The position numbers and the translations under genes were made by a program. A stretch of DNA of 21,259 bases from Deinococcus sp. Leaf326 (GTDB lineage Bacteria; Deinococcota; Deinococci; Deinococcales; Deinococcaceae), in contig NZ_LMOM01000028.1 in the NCBI RefSeq assembly GCF_001424185.1, forward strand, positions 520 through 21,778, in the 5' to 3' direction. Numbering within the stretch: position 1 is the stretch's first letter; every line of letters starts with the position of its first letter. A model generated the notes under the pieces. It saw only the letters and a list, made by a program, of their open reading frames with translations, made no database searches and had not been told where the DNA came from. Below, piece after piece: positions 1 to 6,323 of the stretch.

Positions 1-51
1 CTGCACAGCATCTCGTTTGAACTCAGCGGTATGGATTCTGCGGGTCGTCAT
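1..51 (-). CDS. IS transposase OrfA, N-terminal end (partial)
   Basis: Reading leftward from the CAT at 49-51, the minus strand encodes MTTRRIHTAEFKRDAVQ and leaves the window. The TAEFKRDAV signature is typical of the helix-turn-helix OrfA proteins (Transposase_8 type) of IS3-like elements. A strong AGGAGG lies about 7 bases before the ATG on that strand. OrfA binds the IS ends and acts with OrfB, the DDE catalytic part, usually through a -1 frameshift. Only 17 codons are visible, so completeness cannot be judged. Confidence 0.55.
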   Translation of the reverse strand, partial: MTTRRIHTAEFKRDAVQ

Positions 52-109
52 GAGGGTGCCTCCTATCGTGGGGGCTTATCTCCATCTGCGCAAAATCGGG
101 TCAACCTCA
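1..109 (-). repeat. IS-end repeat, copy 1
   Basis: This copy is identical by eye to 115-223. Five bases (GTCCG, 110-114) separate the two copies. It continues off the window, so its full length is unknown. Confidence 0.85.
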
Positions 110-165
110 GTCCGCTGCACAGCATCTCGTTTGAACTCAGCGGTATGGATTCTGCGGGTCGTCAT
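76..165 (-). pseudogene. Truncated second copy of OrfA start
   Basis: The same 17-codon start and ribosome site recur here, but after DAVQ the frame runs through the GTCCG junction into the terminus of copy 1 and stops at a TAA (76-78) after 29 residues. The second half of the peptide is therefore the IS end read through, not transposase. This is a dead fragment left by nested insertion or tandem duplication. Confidence 0.6.
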
Positions 166-223
166 GAGGGTGCCTCCTATCGTGGGGGCTTATCTCCATC
201 TGCGCAAAATCGGGTCAACCTCA
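115..223 (-). repeat. IS-end repeat, copy 2
   Basis: This copy matches 1-109 base for base and diverges from position 224, which marks the likely outer end of the element. The sequence to the right is prophage-like debris. Confidence 0.85.
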
Positions 224-242
224 CCCTGTAACTATGCCCTCT

Positions 243-392
243 ATGTACAGAGTCACCATTACCGCGCAGGACGACACGGTCACTCTGGACTGAACACACT
301 CGACCGAGCTCGCCGCACGCTTGACCTTCGATACGGCGGTGACCTACCCCGGGAACACCATCACATTGATACACGGCACCGTGGAACTGAGG
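243..392 (+). pseudogene. Remnant of a small phage-like protein
   Basis: An ATG at 243 opens a short frame (MYRVTITAQDDTVTLD) closed by TGA at 291-293. The same frame continues sensibly past the stop (TELAARLTFDTAVTYPGNT, then ITLIHGTVELR) until it loses sense near 392. Short beta-rich proteins of this kind are common in tailed phages, but no family is recognised. The in-frame stop, the fused junction to the endolysin fragment and the adjoining IS suggest decay. The boundaries are approximate. Confidence 0.35.
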
Positions 393-839
393 CGTCGGCA
401 GTTGCCTGGCAGCCTACCGGGCGTATGGGGCGCCGCTGGGTCTGGACCTCGCGGGGAATCCGAAGCTCGCGTTGCAACTCCCGGTCGCTGCCCTGATCGC
501 CGCCGCGTTCTGGAATGACCGGGGCCTGAACAGCCGGGCGGATGCGGGCGACCTGATCGCGGTGACGCAGGCTATCAACGGTGGACAGAACGGCGCGGCT
601 GATCGTCTCGCGCGCTACCGCAACATCATCGGCACGTTGCGCGATCAGGCGGCCGCGCTGAAGACTCGGAACGAGCTCGTGCACCGCAGTTGCCGGCAGC
701 ACGGCTCCTCGTGAACGGCGTCGAGGTGAACCCGGACGCGGCGACGATCAAAGGCGACATCATCACGCTGGCCAGTGGCGTGCACCGAATCACGAAGCAG
801 TCGCGCGTCGGCGAGAAGCTCTCTGTCCAAACCGGCTGA
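391..839 (+). pseudogene. GH19 endolysin/chitinase-like remnant, frameshifted
   Basis: Frame 1 from 391 encodes AAYRAYGAPLGLDLAGNP and then FWNDRGLNSRADAGDL and AINGGQNGAADR. This is the C-terminal half of a glycoside hydrolase family 19 domain, with the RGLN..AD and INGG.NG..DR signatures seen in phage endolysins that cleave peptidoglycan. The N-terminal half with the catalytic glutamates is missing, and an in-frame stop lies just upstream at 388-390. Around 640-660 the sensible frame shifts to one ending at the TGA at 837-839, with a linker and a short tail (RLLVNGVEVNPDAATIKGD), perhaps a wall-binding domain. Truncation plus frameshift make it a pseudogene. Confidence 0.6.
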
Positions 840-882
840 GGCCGCTCAGCCTCCGGAGACACCTGGTGCCCGGTTGCGGCGC

Positions 883-1191
883 GTGATCATTCCCGGAACG
901 ACAGGCGGCCTCTCCACCCTCGTCCCTGGGGTGCAGGGGTTCTACCTTCTCCTCATCCTGTTCGCCCACTCCTACTTCACCGGGCGACCATTGCCCGGGG
1001 CGTTCGGTGAGTTGCTCGCCAGGTGCATCGCCATGATGGGCGTGCACCAGATCCGGGGGAGCCTCGCCGATCGAGCGAACGCACAGAACGGATTGGGTCC
1101 GGTCCCGGTCGACCCGAGTGACCCGGCGCAGGGCACACCAGCTGCAGCGACACCGGGTCGCCTCCCCGATCCGCGACCGACCGCCGAGTGA
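883..1191 (+). CDS. Small membrane protein, possibly a holin remnant
   Basis: About 102 residues if the GTG at 883 is used. The open frame extends further upstream, so the start is uncertain. A hydrophobic stretch (GFYLLLILFAHSYF, about residues 18-31) can form one membrane segment, and a second, weaker one (GELLARCIAMMGVHQI) follows. The tail is Pro/Ala/Asp-rich. Its place directly after an endolysin remnant suggests a holin-like lysis gene, but this is inferred from context only. The neighbouring genes are decayed, so this one may be non-functional. Confidence 0.35.
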   Translation: MIIPGTTGGLSTLVPGVQGFYLLLILFAHSYFTGRPLPGAFGELLARCIAMMGVHQIRGSLADRANAQNGLGPVPVDPSDPAQGTPAAATPGRLPDPRPTAE

Positions 1192-1259
1192 CCTTCAGTG
1201 ATCAAGGGCTGGTCATCCATCCTGTTCGTCCAGCGCAATCGCACCTTGAACAGTGAGAC

Positions 1260-1442
1260 ATGGACAAGGGGGAGTGGCTCGTTGGAACCATGACCGCGCA
1301 GAAGTTCGCCGAACACCTGGAGCATCTTCGAGAGTTGAGTTACCAGGCGCAGGAGCAGCGGCTCCAATTTTTATCCTGGTGCGTCGAGCAACAAGCGATC
1401 CTTGACGAGCAGGAGTGGCGTCGCAAGCACCCCAAGCTCTGA
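1260..1442 (+). CDS. Hypothetical short acidic/amphipathic protein
   Basis: A 60-residue frame from the ATG at 1260, or 50 residues from the ATG at 1290. The part after 1290 (MTAQKFAEHLEHLRELSYQA onward) is predicted by eye to be a charged amphipathic helix ending in WRRKHPKL. Neither start has a convincing ribosome site; an AAGGGGGAG at 1264-1272 is too far from 1290. No family is recognised. It lies in the prophage-like segment and may be a small phage gene. Confidence 0.4.
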   Translation: MDKGEWLVGTMTAQKFAEHLEHLRELSYQAQEQRLQFLSWCVEQQAILDEQEWRRKHPKL

Positions 1443-1504
1443 GCGCTGTCCTTTCTTCCGGCCCTGCCCACGTGGCGGGGCCGCGCCCATTTCAGGAGAC
1501 CTCC

Positions 1505-1918
1505 ATGACCATTGATCCCCGCATCGCCGAGATCCTCCGCACGCGCCGTGAGCAGGGTGTCGTCATCGAACAGACGGTACAGGTCCCTCGCAAGAGCACC
1601 GGCGCGACACCGAGCTGGGTGCCCAATGGAACCTTCGGCAGCGCCCCCCTCCAGGTGCCTGCTCTCAACACGACCACCGAGGTCACGCCCCTCGACGACG
1701 TCGCCCTGGCGGAGCGCCTGGCCCTCATCCTGCCGGCAGCCGACAGCCTGATTCGCAAGACTGTGGCGGCCGTGCGGAACGACGGCAAGCTGACGTGGAT
1801 GGAGGCCCTCACGCTGGCGCCTGAGCTGCGCAACATCGTGTCGGAAGTCGTGGGCCAGGTGGTGCCGGAAATCAAGGGGACGAGTGCCCGCGAGCTGGTG
1901 ATCCTGGTCCTCGCTTAA
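1505..1918 (+). CDS. Hypothetical protein, probably C-terminally truncated
   Basis: The frame has 137 residues. The ATG at 1505 follows AGGAGA at good spacing, which favours it over the in-frame ATG at 1415 and is one of the few clear Shine-Dalgarno sites in the window. The N-terminus is polar with a Ser/Thr/Pro-rich linker; residues about 70-137 look helical (ALAERLALILPAADSLIRK, then WMEALTLAPELRNIVSEVV). The product ends abruptly in hydrophobic VILVLA. Beyond the TAA the sequence keeps coding-like sense (LLQYVAP, then in another frame SLPTPLQGWLTAQMLRTLV), so the gene was probably longer and has acquired a stop and a frameshift. The function is unknown; a phage gene is likely from context. 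Confidence 0.5.
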   Translation: MTIDPRIAEILRTRREQGVVIEQTVQVPRKSTGATPSWVPNGTFGSAPLQVPALNTTTEVTPLDDVALAERLALILPAADSLIRKTVAAVRNDGKLTWMEALTLAPELRNIVSEVVGQVVPEIKGTSARELVILVLA

Positions 1919-2076
1919 CTGCTGCAGTACGTCGCCCCTCCCTGCCGACGCCTCTGCAAGGGTGGCTCACGGCCCAAATGTTGCGCACGCTCGTCGCCAC
2001 ACTGCAGAGCGCGTACGAGACCTGGGTCAAACCCAAGTTGAAGACTAGGAGCTCCGCCTTCGCCACCTCACGGTGA
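1919..2076 (+). pseudogene. Detached C-terminal remnant of the 1505 gene
   Basis: After the TAA at 1916-1918 the same frame gives LLQYVAP. The next frame, from about 1939, then reads SLPTPLQGWLTAQMLRTLV and ATLQSAYETWVKPKLK up to the TGA at 2074-2076. The residues are protein-like and continue naturally from ARELVILVLA, so a nonsense change plus a one-base indel near 1935-1940 explains the break. It could also be an unrelated small ORF starting at the ATG at 1978 (32 residues). Confidence 0.4.
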
Positions 2077-2121
2077 CCTAAGCTGAGGTGCTCGTCTTGC
2101 GCTGCGTTGCCCTGATGAACA

Positions 2122-2173
2122 AGGCCCCACCTCTCTCCTTCGCTGCGTGCCGGGAGAGAGGTGGGGCCTTTTT
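2122..2173 (+). terminator. Strong intrinsic terminator
   Basis: A perfect 17-bp stem (AGGCCCCACCTCTCTCC, 2122-2138, pairs with 2153-2169) has a 14-base loop and is followed by TTTTT (2169-2173). It isolates the decayed left region from the operon that begins at 2347. Its arms and U-tract differ from the start-associated hairpins further right. Confidence 0.9.
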
Positions 2174-2346
2174 GGTTGCTCCCCTTCCATCGCCCGTGCT
2201 GAGCCCTGCCTCGGCCCGACCGTCTAGGCTTTGTTCAAGTAAATGAGATAGGGAGTGAGGAACCACCTCTCCCCTCCCCTACCGATGCTCAGCCTTCTCT
2301 CCGTCTTCCGAACTCTTATGTTCCCTTGTGAATAGCATCTGAACTG
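2174..2346. other. Intergenic stretch before the main operon
   Basis: No convincing gene is seen. It should hold the promoter of the downstream operon. A TAGCAT at 2333-2338, eight bases before the ATG at 2347, could be a leaderless-type -10 box, but no -35 is visible. Minus-strand reading near 2224-2262 ends PYLIYLNKA*, loosely like the tail of a transposase, but the rest of that frame has no sense. Confidence 0.3.
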
Positions 2347-2619
2347 ATGCCGCGCGTGCAGGAAGACTTCTCGCCTTTCCCTCCGATCTTGCTGCCCCAG
2401 GTGCGCCGGATCTACCCCACCGCGGTCAGGGTGATCATCCACTCCCAGCTGGTGCACGATCCGGTCTGGCAGCTCCACCACACCTCCACGACGTGCGCGG
2501 CCTTCGACGAGCAGGGACGCACGCTCCTCCCCGTGCGGCCGGAGGAGATGCCGGGCTTATGCGAGCTGATCCACGAGCACTGTGGGGGTGGCCTGCAGGT
2601 GCTCGACATTGTCGCTTGA
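2347..2619 (+). CDS. Hypothetical protein (90 aa)
   Basis: First gene of the long + strand operon. It is a compact soluble protein with a central VRVIIHSQ strand-like segment, three cysteines (in TTCAAF, GLCELI and EHCGGG) and a C-terminal helix (EEMPGLCELIHEH). No family is recognised. No ribosome site precedes the ATG, and it lacks the hairpin that precedes most genes downstream, as expected if it begins the transcript. The stop is followed after 5 bases by the first hairpin, so it is tightly linked to the next gene. Confidence 0.6.
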   Translation: MPRVQEDFSPFPPILLPQVRRIYPTAVRVIIHSQLVHDPVWQLHHTSTTCAAFDEQGRTLLPVRPEEMPGLCELIHEHCGGGLQVLDIVA

Positions 2620-2623
2620 TGTC

Positions 2624-2641
2624 TGGCCCCTTCGGGGGCCT
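2624..2641 (+). promoter_or_regulatory. Start-associated hairpin 1
   Basis: GGCCCC (2625-2630), TTCG tetraloop, GGGGCC (2635-2640). The upstream flank is TCT. The final stem C is 10 nt before the ATG at 2651, and no Shine-Dalgarno lies in between. Confidence 0.8.
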
Positions 2642-2650
2642 TCTGTGCGT

Positions 2651-2929
2651 ATGCCTGAGCAACTCAAGCCCCACTACCTCCCCCTGGACACCTTCCTCCT
2701 CGACCTGCTCCGCCAGCACCTGCCCGCAGGGAGCAATCTGTTGCACGCGAATCACCTGCGCAAGACGGTCGGCGACCAGATGACTCACCAGGTGCGGGCG
2801 GAGATCCGTCTGCCGACCGGTGAGGAACAGACCGGCCTGCTGGTGGCCACGACAGCCGGTGTCCCGGAGAGCGCGGACGTGCGCGTCATCTGGACGCTGC
2901 CCACCTGGTCCCGACAAGCACAGGGGTAA
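2651..2929 (+). CDS. Hypothetical protein (92 aa)
   Basis: The ATG at 2651 is chosen because it sits 10 nt after hairpin 1, the spacing shared by twelve genes here; the open frame itself extends further upstream. The N-terminal half is helical (YLPLDTFLLDLLRQHL), the middle basic (HLRKTVGDQMTHQVRAEI), and the C-terminal half reads like beta strands (TGLLVATT, DVRVIWTLP). No family is recognised. About 120 bases of gene-free sequence follow before the next hairpin and gene. Confidence 0.6.
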   Translation: MPEQLKPHYLPLDTFLLDLLRQHLPAGSNLLHANHLRKTVGDQMTHQVRAEIRLPTGEEQTGLLVATTAGVPESADVRVIWTLPTWSRQAQG

Positions 2930-2949
2930 GCACGCGCCGTGTTTCGGGA

Positions 2950-2969
2950 AGGCCCTGCCCTCAGGGCCT
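2950..2969 (+). other. Additional hairpin in the 2930-3049 spacer
   Basis: AGGCCCTG (2950-2957) pairs with CAGGGCCT (2962-2969) over a CCCT loop. It lacks the TCTGG flank and has no ATG at 10-11 nt, so it is kept apart from the start-associated set. It has no T-tract and may be a weak terminator or a processing site. Confidence 0.5.
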
Positions 2970-3049
2970 CTCCCAGCCGCTGCCCGCTCCGTCAAGCTGA
3001 AGGCGCGTTGGCTTCGTGTCTCAGGAAGGGGGCTCTTCCCTTTCAGCTC

Positions 3050-3072
3050 TGGCCCCCGAGACTCGGGGGCCA
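3050..3072 (+). promoter_or_regulatory. Start-associated hairpin 2
   Basis: TGGCCCCCG (3050-3058) pairs with CGGGGGCCA (3064-3072) over AGACT. The flank is AGCTC. The last C of GGCC is 10 nt before the ATG at 3082. Confidence 0.85.
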
Positions 3073-3081
3073 GCTGCGGGG

Positions 3082-3705
3082 ATGCGGTACCTCGTTCCTA
3101 CGGCTAGTGATATCGATGCGTTCCAGGCGCACCCGCACATTGGGGTCATGACTCAACCCCGTACGGGCCTGGGACGAGGCATCCGGAGCGGCCGGTCCTG
3201 GGCGTGTGATTGCGACGTCTTCGGGCCTTATGGGGTTGAATTGGGTCGGTATCTGAATCTGCTTGACCGGCTCGAACCCTATGCGCCCACCAGCCTCTTC
3301 GTGACGCTCCCAGACGTGCCCGGGGACGGTGGAGCTACCCTGGATTCTTGGGAAGAGCACCTGTTCGCTTTCGTGGGGCGGGGCTTCCCGTTGGCCTATG
3401 TCTTGCAGGATGGTTGCGAGGCCTGGCCCTTTCCTGAAGGCTGTGAGGCCGTGTTTCTGGGCGGCACAGATGCTTGGCGGGAGGCTCACGCGGCAACCCT
3501 GCTCGCACGTGCAGCGCGCCAGGGGCTCTACGTGCACGTCGGCCGGGTGAACTCTGCCCGACGCTGCCGTGCCCTGGCCCCCCTGGGCGCAGACAGCGTG
3601 GACGGGACCTGGCTGGCCTGGCGGTCTGAAGGCTTGGAGAAGGCGCTGGGCACGCTCGGACACTGGCTGGACGGTGCGCAGCCGCTCCTCAAGCTTGTCG
3701 GATAA
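3082..3705 (+). CDS. TGT/DpdA-like (queuine tRNA-ribosyltransferase-related) protein
   Basis: A 207-residue protein. Motifs seen: LPDVPGDGGATL (76-87), LQDG (108-111), FLGGTDAW (125-132), VHVGRVNSARR (151-161) and GADSVDGT (169-176). This set matches the short TGT-like TIM-barrel proteins of phages and actinobacteria related to DpdA, which exchange guanine for a 7-deazaguanine in DNA; canonical TGT does the same in tRNA. The family call is from recognition, not a search. No preQ0 synthesis genes or other dpd genes are visible in the window, so the substrate (DNA, tRNA or something else) is open, and the base may come from the host. The start follows hairpin 2 by 10 nt; an upstream in-frame codon at 3016 would translate through the hairpin and is less likely. 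Confidence 0.7.
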   Translation: MRYLVPTASDIDAFQAHPHIGVMTQPRTGLGRGIRSGRSWACDCDVFGPYGVELGRYLNLLDRLEPYAPTSLFVTLPDVPGDGGATLDSWEEHLFAFVGRGFPLAYVLQDGCEAWPFPEGCEAVFLGGTDAWREAHAATLLARAARQGLYVHVGRVNSARRCRALAPLGADSVDGTWLAWRSEGLEKALGTLGHWLDGAQPLLKLVG

Positions 3706-3710
3706 AGCTC

Positions 3711-3729
3711 TGGCCCCCGGTGGGGGCCA
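3711..3729 (+). promoter_or_regulatory. Start-associated hairpin 3
   Basis: TGGCCCCC (3711-3718) pairs with GGGGGCCA (3722-3729) over GGT. It begins 6 nt after the TAA of the previous gene (GG at 3712). The last C of GGCC is 11 nt before the ATG at 3740. Confidence 0.85.
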
Positions 3730-3739
3730 CGGTGCGGGC

Positions 3740-5242
3740 ATGATCGATTCCAGACGCGTGTTCTCGATGTCCTGCGACCTGTTTCCCAGCCTGGGGACGA
3801 AAGGGATGGTCAACATGCCTTCCACCTGCCGGAGCCTGCTCGATCCGAACGGGATGGCCATGCGTCGGGTGCCCTGGGGGGCCTTGACGGCCGCATGTCA
3901 GGTGCTGCTCGGCTCAGTGCAGGCGCATCAGGAGGGGCAGACCCTCACCCTGGAGTGTCAAGACAAGCACGGTGGGCGACAGGTGATTCGCGTCGAGCAG
4001 GGACAGAGCAACTTCTCGTGGGTGAACGCCGGGACGACGGTTCGGCCGTACCTGTTGATTCTCGGCGAGGCCTTGATCTTTGGGAAACACCCGGAGTTGC
4101 AGGAGCGCTGGCAAGGCCTGCTGGAGACGATGAAGGACGTCCGCCTGCCGCTCGCCAGGATACAGTTGAGCAACCTGAGCGCCCAGGAGCCGGTTAAGGA
4201 CGCCATGTGCAAGGTGCTCGACACGCTCTACACCGTGGGGAAGCTTGAGGGGGCCTACCGGGTGGAGAGCGAAGCGGCCCTCCCTGCGCCGGCACGCTAT
4301 GAGCACACGCCACTCCTGTGGGGTGGGACGGTCAAGCGGGCGGCCGCCGATCCCCTCTCTCCCGAAAGCGTGCTGGCTCGCCGGGTGGGCCGGGGCGTCC
4401 GGGCGTTGCTCTGTGGGCCGACCGGGTGTGGGAAGACCGAACTGGACAAGCGCGTGGCCCTCCAGACGGGCGCGCGCCTGGTGAGCATCAAGGGGCGGCC
4501 AGGCCTGGAAGACCGGGACATGATCGGGTTCATCTCCCCCACCGTGCAGGGACCACAATGGATGGATGGGCCGCTCGCCCGGGCGTGGCGGCTCGCGCAG
4601 GGAGGCGAGCGGGTGGTGCTGCTGGTGGACGAGCTGCTGCGCCTGGATGCCTATCACCGCAACGTCCTGATTGGGGGACTGGATGATGTCAATGCCGAGG
4701 AGCTGGAAGCGTTGACGGGACAGGCGCATCCGGCGGGGCGGTACTACACGTTGGAGCTGCCCGGCGCCGGGGAGGTGTTGTACGCCTCGACGAGTCTGCT
4801 GTCGGTGATCTGCACGACGAACGTGGGGGGGAGCTATACGCAGAGTGGGGAGATCGACCCGGCCCTGCTGCGCCGGTTTCAGCGGACGTTGTTTCTGGAG
4901 TATCCGGAGGCGGCGGACATTCTGCCGGTGTATCGGCAGGCCTGCGCGCCGGCAGCGGAGGTGGCGTACAGCCTGGAGGTGGTCACGCGCTCGAGTACGA
5001 CCGCAGATGGGCAGCTGCTAGAGCGGCCGATGAACATTGGCGTCACGCTGAATTACCTCGCGGAAGTGCAGGACCTGCTGGATATGGGGATGCTCCTGCG
5101 GGCCGCGCTGGAGGCCGCCTTACTGGTGACCGTGGTGCCGTTCTGCTGCGCGATGACCCAGGCGGGAACGCCGGACGAGGCAGGCATCAACATGCTCAAG
5201 GTCAAATTGCAGGCTGAATGCCAGCAGCGCAAAGTCGCTTAA
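3740..5242 (+). CDS. MoxR/CobS-like AAA+ ATPase
   Basis: A 500-residue protein. Residues 1-200 are a poorly conserved N-terminal region. The AAA+ core shows Walker A GPTGCGKT (226-233), Walker B VVLLVDEL (292-299), sensor-1 CTTN (358-361) and a probable arginine finger in LLRRFQRT (377-383). The spacing and the DxxMIGF segment after Walker A suit the MoxR/CobS/CbbQ group, which forms hexameric rings and usually works with a VWA-domain partner to insert metals or remodel proteins. Such a partner is encoded at 7295-8788, now separated from this gene by parAB. The ATG at 3740 follows hairpin 3 by 11 nt. A terminator comes directly after the stop. The substrate is unknown. CobS/CobT-like pairs are known in large phages, so a cobalamin role should not be assumed. 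Confidence 0.8.
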   Translation: MIDSRRVFSMSCDLFPSLGTKGMVNMPSTCRSLLDPNGMAMRRVPWGALTAACQVLLGSVQAHQEGQTLTLECQDKHGGRQVIRVEQGQSNFSWVNAGTTVRPYLLILGEALIFGKHPELQERWQGLLETMKDVRLPLARIQLSNLSAQEPVKDAMCKVLDTLYTVGKLEGAYRVESEAALPAPARYEHTPLLWGGTVKRAAADPLSPESVLARRVGRGVRALLCGPTGCGKTELDKRVALQTGARLVSIKGRPGLEDRDMIGFISPTVQGPQWMDGPLARAWRLAQGGERVVLLVDELLRLDAYHRNVLIGGLDDVNAEELEALTGQAHPAGRYYTLELPGAGEVLYASTSLLSVICTTNVGGSYTQSGEIDPALLRRFQRTLFLEYPEAADILPVYRQACAPAAEVAYSLEVVTRSSTTADGQLLERPMNIGVTLNYLAEVQDLLDMGMLLRAALEAALLVTVVPFCCAMTQAGTPDEAGINMLKVKLQAECQQRKVA

Positions 5243-5246
5243 ACGT

Positions 5247-5276
5247 GCTGGGGACGCAACCGCGTCCCCAGCATCT
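5247..5276 (+). terminator. Hairpin terminator after the AAA+ gene
   Basis: GCTGGGGACGC (5247-5257) pairs perfectly with GCGTCCCCAGC (5262-5272) over AACC, followed by the T-rich ATCTTCTCTC. The T-tract is interrupted, so efficiency may be moderate. It separates the upstream operon from the parAB promoter. Confidence 0.75.
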
Positions 5277-5285
5277 TCTCTCATG

Positions 5286-5321
5286 TTGAAAGCTGTAAAA
5301 GTTTAAACTTTCTGCTAGAGT
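5286..5321 (+). promoter_or_regulatory. parAB promoter with extended -10 box
   Basis: TGCTAGAGT (5313-5321) is an extended -10 element ending six bases before the ATG at 5328, as in leaderless Deinococcus transcripts. A TTGAAA at 5286-5291 looks like a -35 box but lies 24 bp away, too far for a standard spacer, so the extended -10 probably dominates. Confidence 0.55.
5298..5311. promoter_or_regulatory. 14-bp palindromic operator candidate for parAB
   Basis: AAAGTTTAAACTTT is a perfect palindrome placed just upstream of the -10 box. Phd/YefM antitoxins and ParA proteins both repress their own promoters through palindromes. The first gene here carries a Phd/YefM-like domain, so autoregulation through this site is likely but inferred. 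Confidence 0.6.
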
Positions 5322-5327
5322 GTGACT

Positions 5328-6323
5328 ATGACGCCAGTCAGCCCCCCCATTAAAGTTCGGGGGAAAGAAATACGCAAAGAACTGAGCCGTGTGCTGGTGC
5401 AGGTTGGTGATGGGCAACATGTGCTGATTACGCATCATGACCGACCTGTCGCAGCAATCATACCCATAGAAGACTATTACCGTCTTCCCCCACAACCCCA
5501 GGAGGGTGATATGCAAGTTATCAGTATCTACAATCAAGCGGGCGGGGCTGGAAAAACAACTGTCACCCGTGACCTTGGATACGCCTTGACGAATCGGGGT
5601 TACCGGGTCTTACTTATTGACTTGGACGCTCAGGCATCTCTTACGAGATGGCTGGGGTTATTGACTCCTACGCAAGATCAGCCTAAACCACCTGCAAGTC
5701 GGCTTGATCGTACCGTATTTAGTGTAATTAGCGATCCTGAAGCAGATCTGCCTACTCCACTTCGGGCATTTGGTATGGATGTTGTACCAGCGAACAGTAA
5801 ACTTAGTGCCGGCGATGCTCTTCTATATGACGATAGGCAGAGAATGGACTATCTTAGAAGGGCAATACACAGCCTCAAAGGCAGGTACGATATTGTACTT
5901 TTAGATGCTCCTCCCGGTAGAACTTCAATGGCTCTGGCTGCTGTTGCTGCAAGTGATCATATGATCATACCAGTAAACGCCAGTAAAGCCTTGGAGAATA
6001 TCAATAATGTTGCTGAAGTTTTAAGAGATGCCCGACTATATGCTCCAAATCTTAACGTACTGGCATTTGTTCCCCATTCTATAAATACCGCACAGAATCA
6101 TGACAAGGATATCTTAAGGTATTTGAATGATGAACTATCTGCTCTAGCGCCAAGCACAACCCCGATAACTTTTAAAAATGTCCTCTATAAGGATGCCTCT
6201 ATGGCTCAAGAGCCTATAGCTGTATTTGCACCAAAGCATAGTCCAAAGGCCGAATATGATGTTCTCGCTTCTGAAATTCTACAAATGCTCAATCTTGCGT
6301 CTAAGTTGGAGGCAGGAGTCTGA
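5328..6323 (+). CDS. parA: ParA partition ATPase with N-terminal Phd/YefM-like domain
   Basis: A 331-residue protein from the ATG at 5328; a GTG two codons earlier is possible. Residues about 8-52 (KEIRKELSRVLVQVGDGQ, HVLITHHDRPVAAIIPIEDY) match the Phd/YefM antitoxin fold, a DNA-binding dimer. ParA proper starts near residue 62: deviant Walker A AGGAGKTT (71-78), DLDAQ (98-102) and YDIVLLDAPPG. ParA uses ATP on nonspecific DNA to position plasmids with ParB. Large plasmid ParAs usually carry an N-terminal HTH for autoregulation; here a Phd-like domain fills that place. An internal ATG at 5511 with a strong AGGAGGG could give a short ParA lacking the domain. parB overlaps the stop by one base. 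The gene is AT-rich (23 of 60 G/C at 6121-6180) against 36 of 60 at 8101-8160, suggesting separate acquisition. No toxin gene is adjacent. Confidence 0.85.
   Translation: MTPVSPPIKVRGKEIRKELSRVLVQVGDGQHVLITHHDRPVAAIIPIEDYYRLPPQPQEGDMQVISIYNQAGGAGKTTVTRDLGYALTNRGYRVLLIDLDAQASLTRWLGLLTPTQDQPKPPASRLDRTVFSVISDPEADLPTPLRAFGMDVVPANSKLSAGDALLYDDRQRMDYLRRAIHSLKGRYDIVLLDAPPGRTSMALAAVAASDHMIIPVNASKALENINNVAEVLRDARLYAPNLNVLAFVPHSINTAQNHDKDILRYLNDELSALAPSTTPITFKNVLYKDASMAQEPIAVFAPKHSPKAEYDVLASEILQMLNLASKLEAGV
5500..5513 (+). promoter_or_regulatory. Internal ribosome site and start within parA
   Basis: AGGAGGG (5500-5506) lies four bases before an in-frame ATG (5511). It is the best Shine-Dalgarno in the window and sits at the exact boundary between the Phd-like domain and the ParA ATPase (residue 62). 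It could yield a separate ATPase-only protein, or be a relic of two once-separate genes. Confidence 0.6.

Larger units (their letters stand above)
1..223 (-). mobile_element. Tandem/nested end of an IS3-like insertion sequence
   Basis: Two near-identical copies of an IS terminus lie head to tail with a 114-base period. Read on the minus strand, each has a TGAGGTTGACCC terminus, an AGGAGG ribosome site and the first 17 codons of a transposase OrfA. The outer + strand end is ...CAACCTCA at 223; IS3-family elements usually begin TG and end CA. The first copy runs off the left edge of the window. The layout fits one IS inserted into another copy of itself, or a tandem partial duplication. The IS3 assignment rests only on the OrfA start and the end sequence. 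Confidence 0.55.

Noticed and set aside
31..231. Plus-strand in-frame repeat peptide of 38 residues per unit across the left edge
   Set aside because: The repeat is explained by a duplicated IS end whose real gene reads on the minus strand with a ribosome site and an OrfA start; the 114-base period is a multiple of three by chance.
2224..2481. Minus-strand ORF ending PYLIYLNKA
   Set aside because: Only the last residues look like a transposase tail; the rest has no protein sense and overlaps the antisense of the 2347 gene.
5328..5510. Phd-like segment as a separate antitoxin gene of a toxin-antitoxin pair
   Set aside because: It is in frame with ParA without a stop, and no toxin-like ORF adjoins it.
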